This document shows, one piece after another, positions 36,842 to 45,966 of a stretch of 64,000 bases of DNA. Location of the stretch: positions 186,001 to 250,000 of the forward strand of contig NZ_CP096021.1 in the NCBI RefSeq assembly GCF_023115355.1. Reading direction: 5' to 3'. Numbering within the stretch: the stretch's first letter is position 1; each line of letters starts with the position of its first letter. Under the pieces are notes generated by a model, which had not been told where the DNA came from, searched no databases, and saw only the letters and a program-made list of their open reading frames with translations. This stretch comes from Halocatena salina (GTDB lineage Archaea > Halobacteriota > Halobacteria > Halobacteriales > Haloarculaceae). The translations under genes and the position numbers were made by a program.

Positions 36842-39800
36842 TCAGAGGGGGTTGAATCGCCACTCCTGATGGTCGCCGGATGTCCATTCGGTCTGGACGA
36901 CGCTGGCACCGTTTTCCGTCGATCCATCGCTCACGGCGAGAACGTAGCCGCTGTTGATATTCTCGATGCGATAGGTATCATCGTCGGTTTCGACCACCCG
37001 CCAGCGCTGTTCGTCGCCGCCGTCCCAGTCCCCCTGGACGACGTTCGCGCCGTCGTCGGTCGAGGCGCTATCGACGGCCAGCACCTTGCGGCTTTGAACG
37101 TTGACGAAGCGGTACGTGTCGTCGTCGGCCTGTGGCCGGTTGCCCGAGGAACGTTGTTCTTCGCTGTCGCCAGAAGCCGAATGCTTCTGGCTGCTAACCG
37201 AGCTTCGCTCGGTGATGTCGTCGTTCCGGACGGCAGCCCACTGTTGGTTACCGTTCGTCTGGTACCGCCACTGGAGAACGTTCGCGCCGTTCTGGTCGAT
37301 GCTGTCTGCGGTCACATCCATCGCTTTGTGGCTGTTGACGTTCTCGATCCAGTAGGACCTTTCCTGGATCGGTCCCGATTCGCCCGGATCCGGTGGTCCC
37401 GAAAACGGTAAACTGCGTTTGCTCAACTGGAGCGGATCCTCGCTCGCGTCGAACGGCCGGAACGCGTAGACGAACGCGTGCTCGGTCGGATCAATGCGGT
37501 ATGGGGGTCGCGTGCCGTTCGGGATTCCACCAACGCCGCTGACGGCGTAATCGACATTGAAGACGACGCCGTCAGCTGGCTGGAGCTGGTAGTGGTGATC
37601 GGCTTCCCGCATATTCGTGAACGCTTGGACGCTGACGTTCATCAGCTCCGTTCCTGGCAGATCGTGAACCAACAAGCCGACGCCGCTGCCGTCCGTGAGG
37701 GCGGCGTACCGGGTGTCACACTTGTTGCCGTAGTCGCCAGGCGGTAGGTACGGCTCGAACTGGTCGGCGACGGACCCGGTGTAGCGACCAACGCGCTGGT
37801 GTCGCTTCTTGTCCGGATAACTTTCGCCCGGCCCGCGGCCGTACCACTCGAACTGGTCAAACTCCTCGGGCATCAGTACCTGAAGACCGAGCCGCGGCAC
37901 GTACGAGGTGAGGGCTACCATCAGGTCAACGTTCGGCTCGACCGCCAGGCGGACGACGACGTCGCCGCTCCCGAGCACGTGGTACCGGTAGGTCGTCGTG
38001 AACGCCGCGCCGTTGCCATCGGCGGAGTCGACGGTTTTGACGTCGATCCGGATCGCCGAATCGTCCGGTTGGCTCACTTCGGTCGACTGTACGGACGCCG
38101 TCATCTCGTCTAACCCCGCAGCGACGAAATCATCGGCCTCCGTGTGGCCCCAGCTCGAGGTCTCGTTCGGCCGCACTGGCTCACGCCAGGCGTTGAGCTG
38201 TGGCCCCCTCTCAAGGAGTTCGTTGCCGTTGCGCTGGAAGGACGTGAAGCGACCGGCGCTCGTGTCGAAGACGTAGGTAAAGCCCGATCCCGCGACGACC
38301 ACTTCCGACTCGTTGCTCGTGTAGGAGACCGATTCCATCTCCGAGAGCGCGACCGCTGGATCGTCGGGAACGTCCCACGGGATCTCGAACTGCTCGAAGG
38401 CGACCTCGTGTCCGGCAGGGGCCCAGTCCGTCTCCGAAGTGCGCTTGACGCTCACGTCTAAGAAGTAGTCTGCTCCGGCCTGAAGCTCCGGCCGATCGAA
38501 CCCCACGTCGATCGGCCGCGTCTCGCCGGGCGGGACGTCGAGATCAAGCGTTCCGTGCTGGATGACAGTGTCGTCCTCCGTAAGCTCCCACTCGACATCG
38601 AACGCGTCGAGGTTCGTGAAGTGATACTGGTTGCTAATCTCAAGCGTTCCCTCCGCAAGTTCGTTCGCCGAGAACCTGACGAACTGGTAGCTCTTTTTCA
38701 TCACGTCGATCGTCGGGAGCGTGTACCGGTCGTCGTGGATCGTCCCGGACGGCGCATGGTGTGTCGTCCCGTATGGAGCGCTCCAGAAATGCTCCACCAC
38801 CTCGAAGTCGAGCCACAGCCGCGTCGAATCGTCGGGGGACTCGGCGTCTATCTCGTCGGGTGATAAGGCCCGCTCGAAGATGCGCACCGAATCGATAGTG
38901 AGGGCGGCGTAGCGATCGGGACGCTCCGTGTTGTGGCCGACGGCGACCCGGTAGCGGTTGCTGTGGATCCTCCCGGCGTAGGACGTCGCGGCGAGTTCGG
39001 TGCCATCGACGTACAGTCGGAGCGCGGCCCCGTCGTAGACACCCGTCACCGCGTGCCAACTCTCCGACCAGCCGCTTGGAAGCGCCGCCGTGACGCTGTG
39101 GTGGGTCGAGCCATCGTGGACCACGAATTCGAGATCGCCGCCGTTGAACCGCAGCGCGTACTGTGATTCGCCCTTCGTTACGATGGGATCATAGCCCTCC
39201 GAGGGTGTGGTTCCGTACACGACCGCCTCGACCGTGATCTCGCCGGTGATGTCGATCCGATCGTCGTCGTTCGCGTCGATCCAATCGTCGCTCCCGTCGA
39301 GATCGAGCGCGGTACCGCTCGGACCCGACGTGGTCGAGGGCCCGCCCCTGATCATCGCGGTCTGTCCGGCGATGGACTGGTCGTTGACAGCGCCACGTCG
39401 GTGGGGTTCGGTCAGCACGCCGTCGTCCGTCGGTGGCGTCGTCGAGTTGAGCGAGTGGTGGTTCCACATCCAGACGTAGCCGCCTGCGATCTGGTCGTGC
39501 TCGTGGATCACGTCGCCAAAGTCCGGGAGCAGCCCGCCCGCGTTCCCTTCCACGGGAGCGTACTCACCCATCGCGATCGGCTCCACGAGATCGCCGTCCT
39601 CGGCCATCTCCGCGACGTCTTCGGGAGTCGACCAGCGGATACCGTTCAGATCGGCGAACGGCGCGGTCCCGCCGAAGCCGGCGCCGTAGCCGCCCCCGTT
39701 GTCCTGGTGGGTGAGGTGTCGCGTCCCGTCGCGTTCCCGAACGTACTCCGCCATGAATTCGTGCGCCGGTCCCTCACCAGCCTCGTTTCCGGTCGACCAG

Positions 39801-42046
39801 ACGTCGATCGAGGTGAAGTTCTTATCGCGTTCGACCATACGATAGAACCGATCGAAGAAGGACGGATCGAACCGGTAATCGTCCTCGACGAGCGACTGAT
39901 TCCCGTGAACCTCAGCGTTGACCTCATCCTGAATGTAGATACCGTACTCGTCTGCGAGCCGATAGAAGTCGGGTCGGTGGGGGTAGTGTGACGTACGGAG
40001 AGCGTTGACGTTGTGTTGCTTTGCGAGTTCGATTTCCTTGCGTACTCGCTCCAACGGGGCGTGGCGACCGTGGTCGAGACTTAGCGAGTGACAGTTCGTT
40101 CCCGCCAGCGTCACTCGTTTGCCGTTGACGTGAATCGCATCGCCGGTACCGTCCGCGGCGGGCTGGATCTCGAATTTCCTGAACCCCACCTTCTCGACCA
40201 GCGCTTCGACAGTCTTCGAACCGTTCGGGAGGAGTTCAAGCCCCAGCGTGTAAAGCGATGGCTCTTCGGCCGACCACGTCTCTACGTCCCGGAGGTCCAT
40301 CGTGATCGGCGAGGCGGATCCGGACTGGATCTCCTCGAAGTCGAGCCACAGCCGCGTCGAGTGGCTCGGCACAGTTCGTTCGCTTGCGATCTCGCCAGCG
40401 GAGAGCGCGCGGTCGTAGATCCGGACGGAGTCGATGGTGACGTCGCCGTACTTGGATTGGGTGTCGTGGGCGATACCGACGCTAGCGTCCGTGCTCCGAA
40501 TCCCTCCGGAGTGCGACGCCGTCCCGACCTCGTTGCCGTCGATGTACAGACGGAGCGTGGATCCGTCATAGACGCCAGCAATCCGGTGCCAACCGGTCCA
40601 GTGATCGGATGCTGCCGTGACGCTGTGGCGGGTCGAGCCGTCGTGGACCGCGAACTGTGGGGTACCCTTCTCCAACCGCAGCGCGTACTGGGAGTCACCC
40701 TTGGCGACGATCGGGACGGTATCCGCGGAGCGCTCGGAGAGTTTGACGACGGCTTCGACAGTGATAGAACCGGTTACGTCGAGGCTAGCGTCGTTTCCAG
40801 CGTCGACCCAGTCTTCGCTTCCGTCGAAATCGAGCGCGGTGCCGTAGAAGCCGTTCACGCGCTTCGGATCGCCCTCGATCGTCGCGTCGTTGGCTTCGCG
40901 GGACAGGTCGTGGACGCCGTCAGTGGAATCGCTGTCGAGCGAGACGACACTTCCGGAGCGAACTGTGATGCGCTGCTCGGCGGTTCGAATCTCGGTGTCG
41001 GACGGATCGTACAGATGCGCACGAAGCATCACGTTCCGTCGTGTTCGACTGTTCCCGCTGTCTCCCTTTTCTTCCGGCGGGCCACGGCTAGGGCGGCGCT
41101 CGTCCGAGTAGTTGGCGATGGCGACGTCGATCTCCAGCGTCCCATCGGTGTACGTCGAATCGAGGTCGGAGTCGATGTTGACGTCCCGGATACACACGTC
41201 GGGCTTTGAGTACACCAGAACATCTCGGAATATTCCGGCAAAGCGCCACATGTCTTGCTGTTCGAGGTACGTCCCGTCGGTCCAGCGGACGACTTGGATC
41301 GTAACCGTGTTCGTCCCGGATTGTACCGCGTCGGTAACGTTGAACTCGCCGGGAGTCATCGAACCCTGCTTATATCCGACGTAGTCGTCGTTCACCCACA
41401 CGAAATAGCCCGCCTTCGCGGCGCCGATCTCGAGAAACGTCTGCCGGTCGGCGGTCCACCCATCGGGGATGGGGAACTCCCGCTTGTAGGTGCCGACCCG
41501 GTTGTTACTGGTGGGAACGTTCGGCGGATCGTTGGGTTCGAATCCAGTCCCTGAAGCGTGATACTCCAGATCGCCGTAACCGTCCATCTGCCAGGTGTGG
41601 GGGACGTACACCGACTCCCACTCGTGGGAGTTCGACGTATCGGTGGCAGCCCCATCGAGGCTGTCGCCGATATGGAACTTCCACGCCCCGTTGAGCGATT
41701 GTACGTATTTGGATTCGAGCCACTGTTCGGTGAGAAACGCTCGGCGGCGCTCGGCGTCACGCGCGGCCGACAGCGACGCGTACGGCATCGTCGGCGCGTG
41801 GGGCGGCTCGACGTTTTCACCGACCACCTGTGGATCTTCGATGTACTCGCTCCAGTTGACGCTGCCGGGCGACGGAGTGGAACCGTCGGCGAGCGCAGCC
41901 TGCGAGACGTCGGTGGCGTTCCCCAGTACGGCACTGCCCAGCAGCGAACCACCCACCACCTGCATCAGCTGCCGGCGCGTGAGACCGGCGTCGCTGACGG
42001 ACGGAGCTGACCCCTCCCCACCGCTCTCAGGTTCCCCGTCCATCAT
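36842..42046 (-). CDS. Exported GH2 beta-galactosidase-like enzyme with two LamG domains and a ricin-type lectin
   Basis: This 1734-residue protein has a Tat signal (LTRRQLMQVVGGSLLGSAVL, residues 22-41). Domain order: GH2 jelly-roll about 110-290; Ig-like domain interrupted by LamG-1 at about 368-572; TIM barrel with acid/base Glu755 (TGNEAG) and nucleophile Glu828 (MGEYAPVEGN); LamG-2 inserted in the barrel's late part at about 885-1082; beta-galactosidase small-chain domain with FEWYGRGPGESYPDKK. The C-terminal beta-trefoil (about 1510-1734) has ricin-type repeats ending QQW, QRW and QEW. The two LamG copies are similar (SQYALRL / SQYALRF, DSVRIYDRALS / DSVRIFERALS). It is probably secreted and polymer-binding, acting on beta-galactoside chains. 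The ricin region contains a hairpin-rich insertion. Confidence 0.9.
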   Translation of the reverse strand: MMDGEPESGGEGSAPSVSDAGLTRRQLMQVVGGSLLGSAVLGNATDVSQAALADGSTPSPGSVNWSEYIEDPQVVGENVEPPHAPTMPYASLSAARDAERRRAFLTEQWLESKYVQSLNGAWKFHIGDSLDGAATDTSNSHEWESVYVPHTWQMDGYGDLEYHASGTGFEPNDPPNVPTSNNRVGTYKREFPIPDGWTADRQTFLEIGAAKAGYFVWVNDDYVGYKQGSMTPGEFNVTDAVQSGTNTVTIQVVRWTDGTYLEQQDMWRFAGIFRDVLVYSKPDVCIRDVNIDSDLDSTYTDGTLEIDVAIANYSDERRPSRGPPEEKGDSGNSRTRRNVMLRAHLYDPSDTEIRTAEQRITVRSGSVVSLDSDSTDGVHDLSREANDATIEGDPKRVNGFYGTALDFDGSEDWVDAGNDASLDVTGSITVEAVVKLSERSADTVPIVAKGDSQYALRLEKGTPQFAVHDGSTRHSVTAASDHWTGWHRIAGVYDGSTLRLYIDGNEVGTASHSGGIRSTDASVGIAHDTQSKYGDVTIDSVRIYDRALSAGEIASERTVPSHSTRLWLDFEEIQSGSASPITMDLRDVETWSAEEPSLYTLGLELLPNGSKTVEALVEKVGFRKFEIQPAADGTGDAIHVNGKRVTLAGTNCHSLSLDHGRHAPLERVRKEIELAKQHNVNALRTSHYPHRPDFYRLADEYGIYIQDEVNAEVHGNQSLVEDDYRFDPSFFDRFYRMVERDKNFTSIDVWSTGNEAGEGPAHEFMAEYVRERDGTRHLTHQDNGGGYGAGFGGTAPFADLNGIRWSTPEDVAEMAEDGDLVEPIAMGEYAPVEGNAGGLLPDFGDVIHEHDQIAGGYVWMWNHHSLNSTTPPTDDGVLTEPHRRGAVNDQSIAGQTAMIRGGPSTTSGPSGTALDLDGSDDWIDANDDDRIDITGEITVEAVVYGTTPSEGYDPIVTKGESQYALRFNGGDLEFVVHDGSTHHSVTAALPSGWSESWHAVTGVYDGAALRLYVDGTELAATSYAGRIHSNRYRVAVGHNTERPDRYAALTIDSVRIFERALSPDEIDAESPDDSTRLWLDFEVVEHFWSAPYGTTHHAPSGTIHDDRYTLPTIDVMKKSYQFVRFSANELAEGTLEISNQYHFTNLDAFDVEWELTEDDTVIQHGTLDLDVPPGETRPIDVGFDRPELQAGADYFLDVSVKRTSETDWAPAGHEVAFEQFEIPWDVPDDPAVALSEMESVSYTSNESEVVVAGSGFTYVFDTSAGRFTSFQRNGNELLERGPQLNAWREPVRPNETSSWGHTEADDFVAAGLDEMTASVQSTEVSQPDDSAIRIDVKTVDSADGNGAAFTTTYRYHVLGSGDVVVRLAVEPNVDLMVALTSYVPRLGLQVLMPEEFDQFEWYGRGPGESYPDKKRHQRVGRYTGSVADQFEPYLPPGDYGNKCDTRYAALTDGSGVGLLVHDLPGTELMNVSVQAFTNMREADHHYQLQPADGVVFNVDYAVSGVGGIPNGTRPPYRIDPTEHAFVYAFRPFDASEDPLQLSKRSLPFSGPPDPGESGPIQERSYWIENVNSHKAMDVTADSIDQNGANVLQWRYQTNGNQQWAAVRNDDITERSSVSSQKHSASGDSEEQRSSGNRPQADDDTYRFVNVQSRKVLAVDSASTDDGANVVQGDWDGGDEQRWRVVETDDDTYRIENINSGYVLAVSDGSTENGASVVQTEWTSGDHQEWRFNPL
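37126..37215. repeat. Hairpin-rich, in-frame insertion inside the ricin domain coding region
   Basis: This 90-bp segment is built of consecutive inverted repeats: CGGCC-TGT-GGCCG (37126-37138), GCCAGAAGC-5 nt-GCTTCTGGC (37169-37191) and ACCGAGC-TTC-GCTCGGT (37197-37213), with a weaker GAAC-GTT-GTTC between. It is flanked by direct repeats TGTCGTCGT (37117-37125 and 37216-37224). The repeat-to-repeat distance is 99 bp, so the reading frame is kept. The encoded Ser/Glu/Gln-rich loop interrupts the expected trefoil spacing. It looks like a MITE- or REP-like insertion. Confidence 0.6.
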
Positions 42047-42292
42047 CGTTTCCCAGCCTGCGCCTCATTCTTGCTTTCCTGTCCAGTACAAACGACATCA
42101 TTGCTGCTATACTTCCACATTGTCATAACTCCATCTACCATTGATTTATTAGAACAATATAAATATTTTGTATAGTGAAATTATTGGACGTTTCGTTGAG
42201 ATCATCGTCGATAGACGTTGCTCGAACTGCCGTCGTCGGTCTGGTCGCCGTTTCTGTCTTTACAGGGGTACAGCTCCGCAACGTCGGTTGGG

Positions 42293-43981
42293 TCAGTCTG
42301 ACGATCCCTCGTCCAGTAGCTCCTGGACGCGCCAATAGGCGTCCTTCGGCCGCCGGAACTCGCTGACGATCCCCTTATTGTTCTTCGTTTTCGGGCGTTC
42401 CATCGCTTTTCTCGGGTCGGTTCGCGTATCGCAGTACTGCCAAACGGTCCAGCCCGTGACGTACTCGGCGTCACGGAACGTAGCGATGGCCTCCGAGAGG
42501 AGGTCCGCTTGATACCGCTCGCTCCACTTTTGGGCGTTCCAGGTTCGTTCGCCTTCGATCGCACCGGCTCCGAACTCCGAGACGAGAATCGGTTTGTCCG
42601 GGTGTCGGTCCCGGACGTCCGCGAGGAACTCTTTCCAGTTCCGGTCGTCGGCGTACCAGCCCCAGTAGGCGTTGAGGCACACAAAGTCGACGTGTTGGAG
42701 ACAGCGGTCCTCGTGGCCGCGCCAATTCGTATTCGAGGCCAGCGTCACCGGTCTGGAGTCGTCGCGCTCGCGTGCGACCTCGGCAAGACGCTGCGTGGCG
42801 TCGACGACGCCGTCCTGGTGGTTGTAACACTCGTTGTGGAGGCTCCAAGCCACGACCGCTGGGTGATGACGGTCGCGCTCGATCATCTCAGTGAGCATCC
42901 GCTCGCCCCGTTCGAGGACTGAATCGCGGGCGAACGCCTCTTCGTCGTACTGCCAGTACGGAATCTCTTCGACGACGAGGACACCGCGCTCGTCACAGTA
43001 ATCGAGAAACCGGGGATGGTTCGGATAATGAGCGGTTCGGACAGCGTTGCACCCAGCCCGTTCGATGCGGTCGAGGTCCGATTCCATTACCGTCGGCGGG
43101 ACGGCGTGTCCCCAGTCCGGGTGGTCCTCGTGTCGGTTGACGCCCGCCACGTCGACCGGTTCGCCGTTGCATCGGATCGAGGTTTCGGTAACCGAGACGG
43201 TACGGAACCCGATACGATCCCTGTGGTCGTCCTCGACGCCGTCCTCGTCGGTGAGCGTCACCGCCACGTCGTAGAGCTTCGGACGGTCGAGCGTCCAGCG
43301 CTCGATGTCTAACCCCAACTGGAGGGTATGGACCGATTCGCCAGTCGGCGCGACGGCGGTCGCTTCGGCCCTCGCGTCTCCCACGCTCACCGACAGGTCG
43401 ATGTCGGACTCGGCTTCGCTGTTCCGGACAGCAACAGCCGCCGAGACGCTTGCTTCGGTGCCGTCGAGATCGTACCGGATCGTCACGTCATCGACGGAGA
43501 CGGAGGGGATCGTTTCGAGGAACGCTTCACGGGTTATCCCGCCGTAGGGAAACCAATCCGCCCCGGGAAGCGGAATGCTGGTCGCCGTGCGCGAGTTATC
43601 GACGCGCACGACAATCTCGTGGTTGCCAGCGGCCATACCCGCGAGGTGGGTCTCGAACGGCGTGTATCCGCCGTAGTGGGCGGCGACCCTGTCCCCGTCC
43701 ACCCAGACGGTCGCCTCGTGGGCGACGCCGGCGAAGTGAAGGCGGACAGCGGCATCTGCGGGGAGGCGGAACGTTCGTCGATACCACGCAGGACCCTCGT
43801 AATCGTAGTATTCGGGCGTCGTGTTCCAGGTGCCGGGTACCTGCTGGGTGTCGGCGTCGTCCGGAAACGCCTCGAAGTACGCTCGCTGCTCGCCCACATC
43901 GTTCGGGTCGGGAACGAACTCCCACCGCCCACCTAGCGACTGTTGTCGACGATTGACGGACGTTTCAAACGCTCGGTGCAT
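42293..43981 (-). CDS. GH2 family enzyme, beta-glucuronidase-like, cytoplasmic
   Basis: The 562-residue protein is the standard length of compact GH2 beta-glucuronidases. A jelly-roll (about 15-160) includes YEGPAWYRRTF and WVDGDRVAAHYGGYTPFE. An Ig-like domain and TIM barrel follow, with NRHEDHPDWG, acid/base Glu384 (SLHNECYN) and nucleophile Glu469 (VSEFGAGAIEG). Near the end, PKTKNNKGIV carries an Asn-x-Lys pair (Asn534, Lys536), the motif that grips the glucuronate carboxylate in known beta-glucuronidases. No signal peptide is present, so it should act on imported oligosaccharides. It is the last gene of the ABC-transporter operon, 2 bp after the ATPase gene. Confidence 0.88.
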   Translation of the reverse strand: MHRAFETSVNRRQQSLGGRWEFVPDPNDVGEQRAYFEAFPDDADTQQVPGTWNTTPEYYDYEGPAWYRRTFRLPADAAVRLHFAGVAHEATVWVDGDRVAAHYGGYTPFETHLAGMAAGNHEIVVRVDNSRTATSIPLPGADWFPYGGITREAFLETIPSVSVDDVTIRYDLDGTEASVSAAVAVRNSEAESDIDLSVSVGDARAEATAVAPTGESVHTLQLGLDIERWTLDRPKLYDVAVTLTDEDGVEDDHRDRIGFRTVSVTETSIRCNGEPVDVAGVNRHEDHPDWGHAVPPTVMESDLDRIERAGCNAVRTAHYPNHPRFLDYCDERGVLVVEEIPYWQYDEEAFARDSVLERGERMLTEMIERDRHHPAVVAWSLHNECYNHQDGVVDATQRLAEVARERDDSRPVTLASNTNWRGHEDRCLQHVDFVCLNAYWGWYADDRNWKEFLADVRDRHPDKPILVSEFGAGAIEGERTWNAQKWSERYQADLLSEAIATFRDAEYVTGWTVWQYCDTRTDPRKAMERPKTKNNKGIVSEFRRPKDAYWRVQELLDEGSSD

Positions 43982-43983
43982 GA

Positions 43984-45108
43984 CTAGAACTGTGTTTGGG
44001 TCGCGCTGACGTCGTCAGTTTTCGTCTCGAGAGACCGACCGGACTGGGCGTCGAAGAGGTACAGGGCCTCGTTCGCAAAGCTCAGTCCGACCGTCTCACC
44101 GGGATCGGGACGAACGGACGTGTCCGTCCGAGCTACGATCTCCCTGTCCCCGAGGTGGCCGTAGATAAAGTTCTCGTTACCCATCTTCTCGACGACGGAC
44201 ACGGTCAGCACGTCGCCGCGCTCGTCGATAGCAAGATCCTCGGGACGGATGCCCAACCGCACGCGCGAGCGGTCACCGATCTCGTGGCCGGTGTATTCGT
44301 GCGTGAACCCGCCCGGACCAGTGAGCCGCTTCCCGTCGACAGCCACGTCGAGAAGATTGATGCTCGGACTCCCGATGAAATCCGCGACGAACTCGTTGAC
44401 TGGATTTCGGTAGAGCTGTTCGGGAACGTCGACCTGCTGGAGCACGCCGCCGTCGAGAACCGCGATGCGGTCGCCCATGGCCATGGCTTCGGTCTGGTCG
44501 TGGGTGACGTAGATCGTCGTGACGCCGAGATCGTTCTGGAGTTCCTGGATCTCGGTTCTCATCTCGGCTCGCAGTTTGGCATCGAGGTTCGACAGCGGTT
44601 CGTCCATGAGGAACACCCCCGGCTCGCGGACGATCGACCGTCCGAGAGCAACGCGTTGTTGCTGGCCTCCAGAAAGCTCTCCGGGCTTTTTCGCGAGGAG
44701 ATCGTCGATGCCCATCGTTTCCGCCGCCTCGGTCACACGGGCGTCGATTTCGGCACTTGACAGCTTCGAGGAGAGTTTGAGACCGAAGCCCATGTTCTCT
44801 TCGACGGTCATGTGAGGGTACAGCGCATAATTCTGGAACACCATCGCCACGTCGCGGTCACGAGGCCGGCGGGCGTTGACGATCTCGCCGTCGAACCGTA
44901 TCTCCCCCTGTGTCGCGTTGTCTAGGCCAGCGATGCACCGCAGCGTGGTCGACTTCCCACAACCAGACGGCCCGACCAAGACGATGAACTCGCCGTCGGC
45001 TATCTCCAAATCGATGCCGTCGACCGCGACTATCTCTCCGTCCTCGGCGTCGCGTTGTCCGCTCGCTTCGAACGTCTTTACAAGATCATTGATGGTTATT
45101 TTTGTCAT
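43984..45108 (-). CDS. ABC transporter ATP-binding protein, MalK/UgpC family (sugar import)
   Basis: This 374-residue ATPase has Walker A GPSGCGKST, signature LSGGQQQRVALGRSI, Walker B VFLMDEPLSNLD and the switch histidine in YVTHDQTEA. A C-terminal TOBE/MalK regulatory domain follows (RVRLGIRPEDLAI, EKMGNENFIYG). The start is the ATG at 45106-45108 (MTKITINDLV); a much longer upstream frame is an artefact overlapping the permease gene. It energises the import complex formed with the two adjacent permeases and the binding lipoprotein. MalK-type proteins often serve oligosaccharide importers. Gene order in the operon (lipoprotein, permease, permease, ATPase, beta-glucuronidase) is compact, with gaps of 1-5 bp or overlaps. 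Confidence 0.95.
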   Translation of the reverse strand: MTKITINDLVKTFEASGQRDAEDGEIVAVDGIDLEIADGEFIVLVGPSGCGKSTTLRCIAGLDNATQGEIRFDGEIVNARRPRDRDVAMVFQNYALYPHMTVEENMGFGLKLSSKLSSAEIDARVTEAAETMGIDDLLAKKPGELSGGQQQRVALGRSIVREPGVFLMDEPLSNLDAKLRAEMRTEIQELQNDLGVTTIYVTHDQTEAMAMGDRIAVLDGGVLQQVDVPEQLYRNPVNEFVADFIGSPSINLLDVAVDGKRLTGPGGFTHEYTGHEIGDRSRVRLGIRPEDLAIDERGDVLTVSVVEKMGNENFIYGHLGDREIVARTDTSVRPDPGETVGLSFANEALYLFDAQSGRSLETKTDDVSATQTQF

Positions 45109-45113
45109 AGTGT

Positions 45114-45965
45114 TCACTCCTTGACTGCCCCCGCTAAGATTCCCCGTACGAAATGTCGCTGTAGTGCGAGGAAGACCACGAACATCGGGACGATCGCAAG
45201 CACTGCGGCGATCAACAGCTGGTCGTAGGCGATCTGTTCTTGACCCATGATCTTCGTGATGGCGACGGGAATCGTGAACTTCTCTTGTTGGAGCACGACG
45301 AGGGGCCAGAGGAACAGGTTCCACTGGAAGAGAAACAGGATGACCGCGAGCGCGGCCATCGAGGACTTCATCGTCGGAAGCGCGACTCGGTAGTACAGTT
45401 GGAACTCCGATGCACCATCCATCCGGGCCGCTTCGAGCAGCGAGTCGGGGATCGACTGCATCGACTGGCGCATGAAGAAGATCCCGATCGGGTACGCCGC
45501 CCATGGCAGGATCACGGCCCAGTAACTGTTCGCTAGCCCGATGTTCGACACAAGCAGGAACAGCGGGACGACGAGCAGGTTGATGGGAATGATGAGCGTT
45601 GCCAGAATCCCCAGAAACAGCGGCTCCTTGAACCGAAAGTCGTATTTGGCGAACGCGAAGCCTGCCATTGAGCAGAAGATCAGAGCCAGCCCCGTGTACA
45701 CGACAGCGATGAGGACGCTGTTGAAGATGCTCAGATAGAAGTCGACGTCCGGACGGGCCGCGAGCGTCCTCGCGTTCTCCAAGAAGTGCGTCCCGGGGAT
45801 GAGACGCGGGAGACCGCTGCCGGCGCTGGCGATGATCGCGGACTCGGGCAGCGTCGACGCCACTAACAGCCAGTAGATCGGTACCAACATGAACATCGTC
45901 ACGAGGATCAGAAAGCCATACCCCGCGAACCGCCAGATTGCTTCGGCTTTGAGTTCGTCGTGCAT
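45114..45965 (-). CDS. Carbohydrate ABC transporter permease, MalG type
   Basis: This 283-residue membrane protein has about six transmembrane helices (first LILVTMFMLVPIYWLLVAST; others around VLIAVVYTGLALIFCSMAGF and LIIPINLLVVPLFLL). The cytoplasmic EAA loop EAARMDGASEFQLYYRVALP contacts the ATPase. It pairs with the MalF-type permease encoded 1 bp upstream to form the membrane channel for oligosaccharide import. The N-terminus is short and cytoplasmic, as in CUT1 MalG-type subunits. Confidence 0.93.
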   Translation of the reverse strand: MHDELKAEAIWRFAGYGFLILVTMFMLVPIYWLLVASTLPESAIIASAGSGLPRLIPGTHFLENARTLAARPDVDFYLSIFNSVLIAVVYTGLALIFCSMAGFAFAKYDFRFKEPLFLGILATLIIPINLLVVPLFLLVSNIGLANSYWAVILPWAAYPIGIFFMRQSMQSIPDSLLEAARMDGASEFQLYYRVALPTMKSSMAALAVILFLFQWNLFLWPLVVLQQEKFTIPVAITKIMGQEQIAYDQLLIAAVLAIVPMFVVFLALQRHFVRGILAGAVKE

Positions 45966-45966
45966 C

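Noticed and set aside
40088-41209. 373-codon plus-strand frame inside the large GH2 gene
   Set aside because: Antisense to LamG and GH2 coding sequence; no start context, promoter or family resemblance.
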